This document shows, in pieces, positions 30,401 to 39,934 of a stretch of DNA of 64,000 bases. Below the pieces are notes generated by a model, which saw nothing but the letters and a program-made list of their open reading frames with translations, ran no database searches and was not told where the DNA came from. Source of the DNA: Capronia americana (taxonomy: Eukaryota > Ascomycota > Eurotiomycetes > Chaetothyriales > Herpotrichiellaceae); NCBI GenBank assembly GCA_016110215.1, contig JADWQD010000013.1:186001-250000 (forward strand). The letters run 5' to 3'. Positions within the stretch are counted from its first letter, which is position 1. The number at the start of each line of letters is the position of its first letter. A program made the position numbers and the translations under genes.

Positions 30401-31568
30401 TGCCGGAAGTTGGGGCAACAAGTCCACAGGGAGCAGCAATAGCAAAGAGCGGGAGCAAAAGAAGCGCAATCTGTTCCATTTCAAGAGACCGTCGTATGAG
30501 CAACTGGCTCCTGTGCAGCCAGCTCAGCCGAAGCGGTCAGAGCTCAACGCTCATCGGGGCGGCCACGTGCGGCCAGTGTTCGGGATGCAGTTACAAGAGG
30601 CGGTCGAGTACTACTCACCCACAGACGTGGATGTGTATCTTCCTGCCGTGGTGTATCGCTGCGTCGAATATCTCCGAGCCAAGCACGCCACCAATGAAGA
30701 AGGCCTGTTCCGCCTCAGCGGATCAAACATCGTCATTCGCCTGCTGAAGGATCGATTCAACCAGGAAGGTGATGTCGATCTGCTGATGGAGGACGAGGAT
30801 TACGACATCAACGCCGTTGCCTCGCTGCTGAAAACGTATCTCCGAGAACTGCCCTCGACCATCCTCACCCGAGAGTTGCATCTTGAGTTTCTGAAGGGTC
30901 TCGAATTACCAGACAAGCCACAAAAGATCGCCATGTTCAATGCATTGGTGCACCAATTGCCATCGGCCAATTTCTCCCTCCTGCGGACGTTGTCACAATA
31001 TCTGCTCGAGGTGGTTCAAAACGCGGAACGCAACAAGATGACGATCAAGAATGTCGGCATTGTGTTCTCGCCCACCCTCAACATTCCAGCACCCCTATTT
31101 GCCATGTTCCTGACAGATTTCGACGCAATCTTTGATAAGCCCGTCGAGCGGGACTCGGTGCGCTCGATCGAGATTGAGCGTGAGGAGGGCACTCTGACGC
31201 CCGAAGACATTCGATCGCCCCGGCGACAGATGTTTACTGACTTACCAACGCCGATGTATAATCAAGATAGCTTTGCGCAAAACGCAAGGGTTGGGCCAGG
31301 TGCCAAAGCACCCGGAAGGCCGTCCGAGTACCAGCTTGATCCTGCCACGGATCTCGGCTTTGCACCCATTCAGTCATCGTACGAGTCGAGACAGTACGTG
31401 TCGATTCCGCATGAGATGCCCATGGCCGCACCCAGATACCCGCCCCCACAGCCACCCCAGCAGCAAGGAGGGAACACCCAGTATGGCGGGTCGAACAACA
31501 TGCTGTCTCCCGACAACGCGGCGACCACTAAAGCCCGGCGCCGTGAGAGCTCGATGTTGTTCTTGTGA
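27474..31568 (+). CDS. bem3: Bem3-like RhoGAP (coiled coil, PX, PH, RhoGAP)
   Basis: Predicted Cdc42/Rho GTPase-activating protein of 1364 aa in one exon. The order is that of yeast Bem3: a disordered Ser/Pro-rich N-terminus; a coiled coil near residues 210-275 (LVDKQRALLLGLNKDLERLTKERDR); a long linker with repeated SPR/MSPR prolines (about 500-565); a PX domain near 621-756; a PH domain near 778-893 beginning TKSGYLTKKGKNFGGWKSRYF; and a RhoGAP domain near 1034-1222. The catalytic arginine finger is Arg1080 in EEGLFRLSG, and the NVGIVFSPTL motif is present. PX and PH would bring it to phosphoinositide-rich membrane at sites of polar growth. The tail is Pro/Gln-rich. Function by family is strong; GTPase specificity is inferred from architecture. 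Confidence 0.94.
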   Translation: MSQLTGDTIPPPSPQDRLAQTAAAVSTSPLAGAHPSILASRRQQGPSVLQPGLIPRDYLSTLSSSRSPSGQQRKVSEENNLVGQTPTPTNESGKRSAGNTVEGKSPLTRQESNDHGGARAESDAAPSHRETHIISRSQSDKDPGADSLSESPKSYGSLTSTTSAHPPNNMPRTSSIDSAISNVSNPSHLARSAGEGKELTREEVLNLIATAGSAENLVQHLLRDKNHAAAQNAQLWKLVDKQRALLLGLNKDLERLTKERDRYRKKVKEFQAQPSAARVDRLRAEDGYSPQSDGESSATFQEPMPVAGSDLKLRQEQQNPNKTAATGAHVQSSPLDPAMLPSPLHLQQQAPKMQSLATHLAQPSFAVTEATPLSEKPSKSFQASRKAPPRPLDLRPAKEEVPDHQIVVPAEAIVSGDEDEDRVPAQRGRRKTREEDDRDRELLALKEQEARSRSKRDKKLKTDEADAPTLEQLPLPPTAAEVTQVVPPRQGHLSPSSVTSGSVASSTQFSLPLRSPGLPMSPRPLIGSALPMSPRLPGGNFPLSPRAPKMPLPMPTTPGTQAPAPQHQSQAAASDPQKKLGPSALSKMNTAPGAEADRGQVHESPLSPGEAPSVSRRLADPSWPDLLLPPNALPSIQVKVASSRLRPSRNSMLGLRTQEENATFSLSVFERATSSELWRVEKYPSLLANLEQQLKPRCADLPKLPDRKLFVGHAPAMVDARRNSINAYFDDLLDTPMDEKAAAIICRFLSTEVLEPQLTLPSQNREDAQPKPSQESHSGIPTKSGYLTKKGKNFGGWKSRYFVLDSPELRYFEAPGGAHLGTIKLVNARIGRQTQSDPAAHTEVESENQFRHAFLILEPKRKDLNSHVRHVLCAESDAERDEWVETLLHYIDEKPVDPKSQYGAGIQSSHAKEARNVPKLGHEDGESRSNGSPQTHVDTPSPSNASSHTPDLVPEPIPASKPFNISGPINGSVISDAGSWGNKSTGSSNSKEREQKKRNLFHFKRPSYEQLAPVQPAQPKRSELNAHRGGHVRPVFGMQLQEAVEYYSPTDVDVYLPAVVYRCVEYLRAKHATNEEGLFRLSGSNIVIRLLKDRFNQEGDVDLLMEDEDYDINAVASLLKTYLRELPSTILTRELHLEFLKGLELPDKPQKIAMFNALVHQLPSANFSLLRTLSQYLLEVVQNAERNKMTIKNVGIVFSPTLNIPAPLFAMFLTDFDAIFDKPVERDSVRSIEIEREEGTLTPEDIRSPRRQMFTDLPTPMYNQDSFAQNARVGPGAKAPGRPSEYQLDPATDLGFAPIQSSYESRQYVSIPHEMPMAAPRYPPPQPPQQQGGNTQYGGSNNMLSPDNAATTKARRRESSMLFL

Positions 31569-32061
31569 GGGTGTGTCCTGCGGCGTTGCTGTGCCGTATT
31601 TATTTTCACTTCGAAATACCCATTTGCGGGTAGGTCTACATGTTTTTTGTGTCTCGGAAGGATCTTCCCTCAGGCTGAGCGTCTGATGCGTGGATCTAGT
31701 TCGCGTGTACTATCTCTGAGCGGAGAAATGGGAAAGGCCGGGACTTTTTTTTAGTTCATTCCTCGCCACTTAATGAGGAGCTATTGTGTGAGATTAGGAG
31801 CTTTGGAAAATGGGCAATGGAACGAGACGATGGGATGAAGGAGGCGAGCAGCTTTGGATGATGGGAAGCGAAGTGGAGAGCGAGACACAGACCTTTTGGC
31901 TCCCAAGGCTGAAGGATGAGCGGTCAATGATGAATGAAGCCAGAACCATGCCCAATGTTGTTATTGCCGCTTCGGGCTCTTCCCTACCCTTTTCAGATCC
32001 TCATATCCCCTTCGAGGTTGTGTTCAGGGGTCGTGATCTCCATCTCGCATCTTCGGCATGG

Positions 32062-32205
32062 CTACGGCGTACTCCATACACAATGATGAGCAGGTTTGAG
32101 CACGGTTCCCGCCTCCTGTATCCGGCCTCTTCACCGTATCTACGGCGTACTCTCTACACAATGATGAGCAGGTTTAAGTGCGGTTCCCGCCTCCCGTATC
32201 CGGCC
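32062..32205. repeat. Two-copy direct repeat, 66-bp copies
   Basis: Copies at 32062-32127 and 32140-32205 (78-bp offset) share ctacggcgtact, acacaatgatgagcaggtt, cggttcccgcctcc and gtatccggcc with only a few substitutions. The differences are scattered and mostly transitions. No coding sense is apparent. Confidence 0.85.
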
Positions 32206-32236
32206 ATTCACTATCTCTCAGAAGGATTTCATAAGG

Positions 32237-32563
32237 TCTTACAGAGGACAGGGTTGTCTTGTTGAAAAGGACAGCGCAGTCTTTTTACAGAAGACAGGGT
32301 AGTCTTTCAGAAAAGGCAATACAGTCTTTCTACAAAGGACAACACAGTCTTTTCACAGAAGACAGGGCCGTCTTTTTACAAAGGATGAATGGCATACAGT
32401 CTTTTTATAGAGGACAGGGCCGTCTTTTTCAGAAGACAGCGCAGTCTTATTGCAGAGGACAGGGCCGTCTTTTACAGGAGATAGTGCAGTCTTATTGTAG
32501 AAGATAGGCTTGGCTTTTACAGAAGACAGGGCTGTCTTTACCAGAGGACAGGGCTGTCTTTAG
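32237..32563. repeat. Minisatellite of short palindromic units
   Basis: About a dozen degenerate units of roughly 24-30 bp share the core (A/G)GACAG-GGC-(C/T)GTCTTTT followed by TACAGA. The best units, such as AAGACAGGGCTGTCTT near 32523-32538, are perfect 7-bp inverted repeats with a 2-bp spacer, so each unit can fold into a small hairpin on either strand. Units with GGGCCGTC and GCGCAGTC cores alternate in part of the array. Confidence 0.8.
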
Positions 32564-34193
32564 TCCTACTAGCACCCACCGTCCGACTACTCGAAGCAGC
32601 AACAAATGACAGGCCGGGGAAATCACTAATAGCCCGCACGTCGGATGAGGCACCCGGCTCTAATGCACTGTCAAAAGTCCGGGCTTACGTACAAATTTCC
32701 CGTGGACGACGAGGCCGCGCCGCAAGAGACGAGCGGGAGAGAAGCGGGAGAGCGGACAGGCATGGGTCTGGGGTTGGTTGATTGACTCCTGAAGCATACA
32801 TACCTACTCGTACGGAGTATCTCTGAATGGGCCAGCAGCAGACTGGAGGGAGTCGCGTGCTGGCTGTTGCGGAGAACGATGAAGTCGAAGGGACTCGTGT
32901 CAGCAAGAGCCACGATCTTCACGCACTGCCAAAAAGTCACAACGTGCATCGCGCTAACACGGACGCCCCCTAGAGGAAAAGTCAAACCGGGCCCCCAAGC
33001 ACAGATGGCGGGTTCTAATTGGGGCACCCCGTCGACAAACCCCTTGCCTACGAGTAGATAGTAGTCAACTTCTCGCCCCTGAAAATCAGCCTCCACAACC
33101 AGCCTTACGCCCTCCACCGGCTTGACGTCGAGGCAAAAGCCCAGCCCAGCCCAGCTCAGCCATCAATATTACCACTATTGTGCGACGAGTCCGTGGCACT
33201 AGACAATGACAGCGACAGCCACCATTTTTAGCCTCGACGCCTACGAGTAGTATCACAACAGATGCGCTCGCTGCAGTCAGACTCCACTCCCTGGTGGCCG
33301 AACACTAGTCAATCGACACGAGTTGCTCCTTCCCTTCCTCTTTTTCGCGAACGAGTTTTGCGGTTTCAGGATGGGCCAGCAACCGTCGAATCGGCATTGA
33401 TTACTTACGAGTAGGATACTCGGTCGTGCAACGCCTGATTTCGACATTGTCATGTGGCTGGCTGCGCTGACTTCCCTCCGCTGACAGCCAAGGCCCGGTC
33501 AAAGTTTGGACCAAAGCACGCGCGGAGGGTGAAGATCGTCATGGTCCAAGCATTGACGGTCAAAGGCTTGCTGGGCTTGACATGTGGGAAGGTACGGACG
33601 AGATACTTAGGCTGTTTTCACCGTCCGTGCTAGCGCACCAGAGCGACTATAGACGAATTCTGCAGAGAGAGCGAGCATGTGCGCATCAAAGAGGTCGAAT
33701 GCACGCACGCACGCACGATCGCTGCCCGACCACTCTCGGCTAGTTCTCTAAGTCCCAGCGCCTGCCGGAGGAGTTGTCAAGGTCCAACTGGGAGCCCCAT
33801 CATGGGGTAGCGACACGCTATTGGTTCGACCGAGGGTAAGCGAATCTAGCCTCGCCGGGAAGGGGGAGGGCCCCTGCCCTTTCCACCACTTACTATACTT
33901 CACGCGTCCGGAAACGATCGAGGGAACCACGGCACGCCGACCGTTTGACACACTAGCACACCCCTGGTTGTTTATTTATTGACTGCAGTGAGCGTGACAC
34001 GAACCAGCAATATTTGAAGGCGCTGGAGCCCCCCGTCCCTTCTTTCCAATCCGGATTTCCCTCTCCTACGTAGGTCCTTTTGTGTTTCAATTGCTTGCTC
34101 TTGCCTTCCCAACAGTTTGTGTGTGCGCCTCTGGCACTTTCTTTCCTTTCCTTCTAGGGCTCTTCAGTTCTATCTCCTTCCCGCATCGCCGCC

Positions 34194-36034
34194 ATGGCCG
34201 ACGAACCTCCAACAGCCGCCGCGACCAAAGATGCGCCCGAGGCTACGGCCACAGAGGCAGCAGCCCAAGACACCGAACGTTCGGTGGCACCGTCCCTCTC
34301 TAGCGGAGAGCACCATCATGAAAAGGGCAGCGCCCAAGCCAGCGCAGCCATCGACCTGGATCGCATTGGTGAAACGGAAGGGTACCTGCTCGACGAGGCT
34401 GCGATCCGCGAGAAATACAACCTTGCACCGGATGTTGCCCTCAAGAAGTCCAAGGGCGGCAAGGTCTTGGTGCCCCAACCCACTGATGATCCAGATGACC
34501 CGCTGAACTGGACCCGATGGAAGAAGGCCGCGATCTTGCTGGTCATCGGTGTCAATGCCGCCACCTCGGATTACTCTGCCGCGACGGGTGCCAGCGCTCT
34601 CCTCCCCCAGGCCCAACAGTGGCGTATCAGCCCCAACACAGTCAACCATGCCACCTATGGAATGACATTTATGCTCGGCGTCGGAGGTATCGCCGTCATC
34701 ATCTTGTCTGCTTGGGCTGGTCGTCTGCCTGTCCTCTTCTGGTTCGGATGTCTCTCGGCTGGCACTGCAGCATGGTCCGCAGCTGCGAAGTCTTTCGAGT
34801 CGTACATGGCCTCCCGCATCTTGAACGGCTTCTTCGTCGTTGCCGGGGCCGGCGGAGGTCTCATGTGGATCAAGGATGTCTGGTACTTCCATGAGCATGC
34901 GAGGAAGATCAACATATGGAGCACGGCCATCATCCTGTCGCCCTTCTTGGGACCTCAATTCATGGCGGCGATCCTCAGTACATCTACCTGGCGGACTGGA
35001 ATGTGGTTGAACTTTGGCATCATAACCGTGAGTTGCCTTCCCCGTGTGGTTCCTGACACAGTTCTCGCTACTAACACGGACACAGCTCGGCCTGGTGTTG
35101 ACGATCGTTCTGGGAGATGAGACATTCTATCCGCGCCATCTGATGCCTGACCGCATTCCGAAGCGGCAGAATCGCCTCCTGAGACTTGTCGGCGTGGAAC
35201 AGTATCGGCAGAAGTACACGACCAATACATTGCGGGAGGCTGCTAGTCGATTGTGGTTTGCAGTGCTAAAACTGCCCGTGTTCTTGACTTGCCTGTTTTA
35301 CTTCTTCGATGTAGGTCCCCCATCTTCTCACGTACTTCCGGATGCTGACAATAGACGACAGTTCGGTTGGACAATCGGGAATAACACTTGTATAAGCATC
35401 TTTGTCATCCCTGCCTACAACTTCGACTTCCTCAACCTTGCAGCTCTTTATGTGGCCCCGGTGGTGGGCGCGGTCCTCGGCCTCGTAGTCGGATATTTCC
35501 TGTTCGATCTGATCGAGAAGATCTGGGCGAGATACCACAAGGGTGTGATTGCGCCAGAGAACAGACTGGTCATCCTGTGGCTCGTGCTGCCCTTCAAGCT
35601 CATCGGATACAATCTGATCGGGGCGACCTTGGAAAACTCGAGGACTTGGAGTTTCTGGGTGCTTGCAGTCGGCTGGGGTTTGCATAATTTCGCAACGGTC
35701 GTGACAACGTCTGCAGTTGGGGCATACTTGCTAGACGCGTATCCCGAAGCCGCTGGCGAGTGCGCTGGTCTGATCAATTTCGCCCGAACCCTCGGCGGTT
35801 TCATCGTTGGGTACGTTGGAGCCTGCCGCGCCTATGCTCTATGACCAGGATGGCTGACGTTTCTTTCCTTGCAGATATATTCAAATCGACTGGGCCAATT
35901 CTGCGGGGACACAGACCGAATACGGGATCCAGAGTGCGATCATGGGTGCCGCCTTCTTCATCGTCGTGTTCCTGCAATTCTTCGGCGCGAGGCTGAGACA
36001 CGCCCAAGGCCCCTTGAAGTTCAAGACGTATTAG
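34194..36034 (+). CDS. MFS transporter, HOL1-like
   Basis: Four exons with introns at 35028-35085, 35311-35361 and 35811-35874 encode about 555 aa. A long hydrophilic Ala/Glu-rich N-terminus leads to DDPDDPLNWTRWKKAAIL, the signature preceding TM1 in this transporter group. Other features are AAKSFESYMASRILNGFF, GGGLMWIKDVWYFHEHARK, an intracellular loop rich in Arg (about residues 290-325), NLAALYVAPVVGAVLG and GGFIVGYIQIDWANS across the last splice. The second intron is 51 nt, a multiple of three, and has no stop codon, so retention would simply add 17 residues; its gtaggt donor and gacag acceptor, and loss of hydrophobic continuity when retained, favour splicing. The substrate is unknown. 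The 3' neighbour is the convergent aminopeptidase gene. Confidence 0.9.
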
Positions 36035-36296
36035 GTGTGAAGGACGCTATTTGATATCGATCTGGTCGTTGGGCCTGGGAGTTAGCCACGAATATGGCAT
36101 ACCAAGTACCTGCTGCGTGTTTGTTTGTTATAGTATCCTGTTGGTGCTAGGGCTTTCAGTTCAGGTGAAACCGATACCCCATTGGCCGAATCATAGCAGC
36201 TGAGCAGCCACATTCTAGTTGGACAATATAATAGTTGCAATACAATAGGAGGGAGGGAGTAAGGAGGTGCGCGAGAGAGAGGTTGACGTTCGTGGT

Positions 36297-36322
36297 CACG
36301 TGCAGCCACGTGACATCACGTG
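36297..36322. promoter_or_regulatory. Three CACGTG boxes at exact 10-bp spacing
   Basis: CACGTG occurs at 36297, 36307 and 36317, each one helical turn apart. The second is followed by A, giving CACGTGA, and the first and third are preceded by T, giving TCACGTG, the core bound by Cbf1-type bHLH proteins in fungi. Position in a convergent spacer makes the target gene unclear. Confidence 0.6.
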
Positions 36323-36606
36323 TGCTCTATCGGCACTGTAACACTGCCAGGTCTTCATCTTCCTGATCACTGCACATAGGTATCTAACTCCAAAAGATAA
36401 CTTCACTGACACTACTACTCGTACTATTTCCTACAACTGGCGCTCTAAGAGTGTGATGGTTTGAAGTCGCTGGGTTTGTAGCTTGCTGGATCTGGGTTCT
36501 AATAGGGGAAGTCAGGGGGAGTGGTTCACGAGAGTAGACTACTACGCTAAGCTTATAAAGGTCTAGTGTAAAAATCTGGCTGTGATGATTGGCCCTAAGT
36601 CACCTT

Positions 36607-36713
36607 CGGTGTATTTCTTACACCAATCAGACAAAAGAGCACGTGACAGTGCATTTTTACACCAATCAGCTAAAGAGCACGTGACAGTGCATCTTTTGCA
36701 CCAATCAGATCAA
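36607..36713. promoter_or_regulatory. Tandem array of hairpin + CCAATCAG + CACGTGAC units
   Basis: Units of 39 bp occur about 2.6 times. Each has an inverted repeat (for example GGTGTA-TTTCT-TACACC at 36608-36624 and GTGCA-TCTTT-TGCAC near 36688-36702), then CCAATCAG (36623, 36662, 36701), then AAGAGCACGTGACA (CACGTG at 36640 and 36678). CCAAT is the core of the Hap/CBC complex site and CACGTG that of bHLH factors. Confidence 0.65.
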
Positions 36714-37000
36714 TGCCAAGACCTTTACCGCTAGATATTTTGTCTGTACTCGTAATATCCTGCTACGCTACCAACGCTCCGCAGGATCAGAAGGTACCGA
36801 GTACTTGGGTCGGTTAGAGGTCGCCGACAGCTTTCCTTCTATGTATAGGTAGTATTCTACTCCTAGTAAAACAGCCTCCATCTAGACGTCCGTCGTCCCC
36901 TCCTAGATGCTTCGCCAGAAGTCTTTACCTTATCTAAGCCATGCGATCCGTGGGGAGCTTCGTTACTGCTCGAATATGAGCATCATCCCCTCCCAACAGC

Positions 37001-39934
37001 TCACAACTTCCCACTAACCTCCTTCAAATACCCGTTGCTCTTCAGCCATCCCTGCACATCTTCTCCGTCTCTCTTCAACCAGTTGGCCTTCGCCCGAATG
37101 GAGTCCATACTTTGCTGCAAGCTGCGGTCAAAGCCCTTCTTGTCCTTTCCCTCGAAGAACTTCTCGACCCTCGCCAGTTGGTCTTCTGAGGTAAATCCTG
37201 CCGCGCAGATGCTGACTACGCTGCTGAGCATCGTCATGCTGGGCGGAAGCTTCTCAACGAGCTCGTCCCAGTTGGCGCACATCCATTCCCATCTTCTCTC
37301 GATACCTTCGGATGTGGTGCCTAGGCCGCCGATAGGCATGTAGACATCTTGCATCTTGACTTGTCCACTGAGTGCCAGATCCAAAGTCTTCTTGATCAGC
37401 TCAGGATCTTTCGCTCGTCCCAGACTTCGCAGGCAAGTGTTCTTCTCATCCGAAGTGGGCGCGGAGTGATATCGGGCGAGCAGAGCCTCCCACTCCTTCT
37501 TGCCGCCGTCTCTGAGCGCCATCGCGAACACCGATGACCTAAGATTGGGGTGGACAGCAGCATAGTCACCGTCCATGAACTTCGTAAACATCTCCTTCGC
37601 CGCGGCTTGGATCTTTGCATCGCCTGCAAGGCCGGCGGAGCCGAACATCATGCTCTTGAATTGACTCAGGATATGATCCTCATCCTCTGAGAATTCCCAC
37701 CCAAGCTCGTGCGCTTTCACTGATGTCAAATTCAGCTGGAAAGCCTTCAAGGCGTCCTTGATCTTCTCGTCTTGGAAGATCCATGTGTTGCGCACGGCAT
37801 TGATCCGGGTGAGGATCTCATTCCACACCACAAACTGCGTTTCCGTATTGAACGACTGTAGAAGACTGAGAATGCCCGACGTCTTGCCGTATCCACTAGC
37901 TGCGAGCGCACCAGCATCGGCAATCATGCCCGCTCGATCTTCAACAGAGAGTAAGCCCTCTTGAGCCGCTTCCCCCAGCTTCGTCAACCTCTCAGGCGTG
38001 TAGCTAGTTCTGTAGAAGGCTGAGTGATCGGCGTTCAGCTTGTAGAAACCTAACCCTTCCTTGAGCTTGAACGTCTGCTCCCGCTCGGTGAGCATCAGGG
38101 TCTCGTCAATTCCATCCTTGGTCCTGAGCCCGAGCATCACCGGGTAGAGGACCTTGTCCTCTTCGGGCTTCACATCGCCCGTTCGCAAGAATCGGTTCTG
38201 CCTGATGGTGATGCTGGAGTCTTTGTCGTTTTCCGTCACTGTGATCACCGGATAACCAATGTTCTTGGTCCAGATGTCCATCACATGCGCCACATCCTTT
38301 CCACTCGCCTCGCCCAAAGCTTCCCACAGGTCACCTGTTTGGGTGTTGCCCCAGGCATGTTTCTTGATGTACCTCCTCACACCGTCGATAAAGGTATCCT
38401 CGCCAAGGTACTTCGAAATCATTCTTAGGACGGATGAGCCTTTCGAGTAGGAGATGGCATCGAAAATCTGGTTGATGTCCTCGGCCCGATGCACAGGAAC
38501 TTCGATAGGATGCGAACTACGCAACCCATCCAATCCCAACGCTCCTTGCAGGGTATCGATCACAAATGTCTCCCACACTTTCCATTCAGGATAGAACTCG
38601 TTGCAACTGTACCAGCTCATCCAGGTTGCAAACCCTTCGTTGAGCCATAGTCCATCCCAGAAGTCCATGGTCACCAGATTTCCGAACCATTGATGGGCCA
38701 ACTCATGCTGGACAACTTCGGCGACACGTTCCTTCGTCGCAGCCCCTGCGGACTTCTGATCGAAGAGGAGGTCCACCACACGATAGGTTACGAGACCCCA
38801 GTTCTCCATCGCTCCAGCGGCGAAATCAGGAATAGCAACCATATCCATCTTCGGCAAAGGGTATGGTGCCTGGAACGCTTTCTCATAGAATGCCAGGGTC
38901 TTAGCAGCAACCTCAAGTGCGAACTGTCCATCGGATTCATTCTGGTCTGGTGTCATCCACACCTTGATGGGCAATCTGAACTTGTCTGTCGAGATCGACT
39001 TGAGCTCTCCAACAATGAAAGCCAACAGGTAGGTCGACATGCGTGGGGACCGGTTGAACTTCACAGCCTTCCTCTTTCCACCCGTAATCTCCGAGTCCAC
39101 TGTACTTGTGGACGCAACATCCATATTCGAGAGACAGGTCATATCATCGTCGGCAATCAGCGTGACGGTAAACTCTGCTTTCAGCGCAGGCTCGTCGAAA
39201 CAGGGAACCGCTCTCCTTGCATCGGTGGCCTCGAACTGCGTTACAGCAAGATACTTTCCGTCTTTTCTCTTCGAGCGGTAAAAGCCGGCCATCTTGTCGT
39301 TCAATTGACCCGTGTAGGTATGCTTCAGCTGGACCTTCTGGCCTTTTGAGAGCTTCTTGCCTTCCCCAAGCTCAATGGTCGTGGTCTGCGTATCTGCATC
39401 ATAAGAGAGCGACGGTGACGATGTGATCAGGGCACCATCAGCATGAACGGTGGTAGAGTGGATGTCGAGCTCTAGCGTATTCAACGAGATGGAGGTGGAG
39501 TCCTTTGCGACGTCCAGGTCAATGACAACCACTCCCTTGAAGATGAACTTGTCAAAGTCGACCTCAAGGGCCACATCATAGTGTTTTGGAACCACATTTG
39601 CAGGGAGGATGATTCGGCCTTGGGTGGTAACTGTCCCCGGCGAGTCTGACATGAATCGGCACATGCTGGCAGAACGAACAGCTGTAGATCGTGACAAGCG
39701 TGAGGAAAGAGCAGGGGTCGACGGCCGCAAAGATCTCGCAGCTGGATCTCCCGAGGGTCTGGAAGGAGAGGAGGAAGCGACAGAAGAGAGCTGCCTGCAG
39801 TAGCTGTATGCTGAAGCACTCTTGACGTGGAAGGATGGTCGGGTTTGGAAGGATCGACGCAGGATTTGAGCCCGCGAGTTTGCGGTCCCCGTTTGAATAG
39901 CAAGCCTGGAAAGAGACCGTACGGCTGGCTGCAT
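37001..39934 (-). CDS. M1-family zinc aminopeptidase (Ape2/Aap1-like)
   Basis: Single-exon 977-aa metallopeptidase that removes N-terminal residues from peptides. Catalytic features are the exopeptidase motif GAMENWGLVTYR near residue 372 and the gluzincin zinc site HELAHQW (His410, Glu411, His414) with the third ligand Glu433 in LNEGFA. An ERAP1-like C-terminal helical domain follows (about 620-960). The first 94 residues are Arg/Ser-rich with almost no acidic residues and resemble a mitochondrial presequence; the conserved enzyme begins at ILPANVVPKHYDVALEVDFD. In-frame ATGs at codons 91 and 95 (39664, 39652) could yield a cytosolic form, as the yeast homologue occurs in more than one place. 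Convergent with the MFS gene, divergent from IDH1. Confidence 0.95.
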   Translation of the reverse strand: MQPAVRSLSRLAIQTGTANSRAQILRRSFQTRPSFHVKSASAYSYCRQLSSVASSSPSRPSGDPAARSLRPSTPALSSRLSRSTAVRSASMCRFMSDSPGTVTTQGRIILPANVVPKHYDVALEVDFDKFIFKGVVVIDLDVAKDSTSISLNTLELDIHSTTVHADGALITSSPSLSYDADTQTTTIELGEGKKLSKGQKVQLKHTYTGQLNDKMAGFYRSKRKDGKYLAVTQFEATDARRAVPCFDEPALKAEFTVTLIADDDMTCLSNMDVASTSTVDSEITGGKRKAVKFNRSPRMSTYLLAFIVGELKSISTDKFRLPIKVWMTPDQNESDGQFALEVAAKTLAFYEKAFQAPYPLPKMDMVAIPDFAAGAMENWGLVTYRVVDLLFDQKSAGAATKERVAEVVQHELAHQWFGNLVTMDFWDGLWLNEGFATWMSWYSCNEFYPEWKVWETFVIDTLQGALGLDGLRSSHPIEVPVHRAEDINQIFDAISYSKGSSVLRMISKYLGEDTFIDGVRRYIKKHAWGNTQTGDLWEALGEASGKDVAHVMDIWTKNIGYPVITVTENDKDSSITIRQNRFLRTGDVKPEEDKVLYPVMLGLRTKDGIDETLMLTEREQTFKLKEGLGFYKLNADHSAFYRTSYTPERLTKLGEAAQEGLLSVEDRAGMIADAGALAASGYGKTSGILSLLQSFNTETQFVVWNEILTRINAVRNTWIFQDEKIKDALKAFQLNLTSVKAHELGWEFSEDEDHILSQFKSMMFGSAGLAGDAKIQAAAKEMFTKFMDGDYAAVHPNLRSSVFAMALRDGGKKEWEALLARYHSAPTSDEKNTCLRSLGRAKDPELIKKTLDLALSGQVKMQDVYMPIGGLGTTSEGIERRWEWMCANWDELVEKLPPSMTMLSSVVSICAAGFTSEDQLARVEKFFEGKDKKGFDRSLQQSMDSIRAKANWLKRDGEDVQGWLKSNGYLKEVSGKL

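Larger units (their letters stand above)
31569..34193. other. Long repeat-bearing intergenic region
   Basis: About 2.6 kb between the BEM3-like gene and an MFS gene on the same strand. It contains the duplication at 32062-32205, the palindromic minisatellite at 32237-32563, a short CCCAG repeat near 33137-33160 and a short ACGC repeat near 33702-33717. No gene was recognised; the open frame at 32259-32507 is a translation of the minisatellite. Confidence 0.5.
36035..37000. other. Convergent spacer carrying promoter-like elements
   Basis: Nearly 1 kb between two 3' ends, where no promoter is expected. It nevertheless holds three phased CACGTG boxes at 36297-36322, reverse CCAAT boxes at 36181 and 36588, and the tandem CCAAT/CACGTG array at 36607-36713. 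No open frame of note follows the array on either strand. Confidence 0.6.

Noticed and set aside
32259..32507. 82-codon frame of repeated QSFYRGQ-type peptides
   Set aside because: Direct translation of the palindromic minisatellite; starts with TTG.
32237..32563. Possible CRISPR-like array
   Set aside because: Units are degenerate, contiguous and lack unique spacers; the host is a eukaryote. It is a minisatellite.
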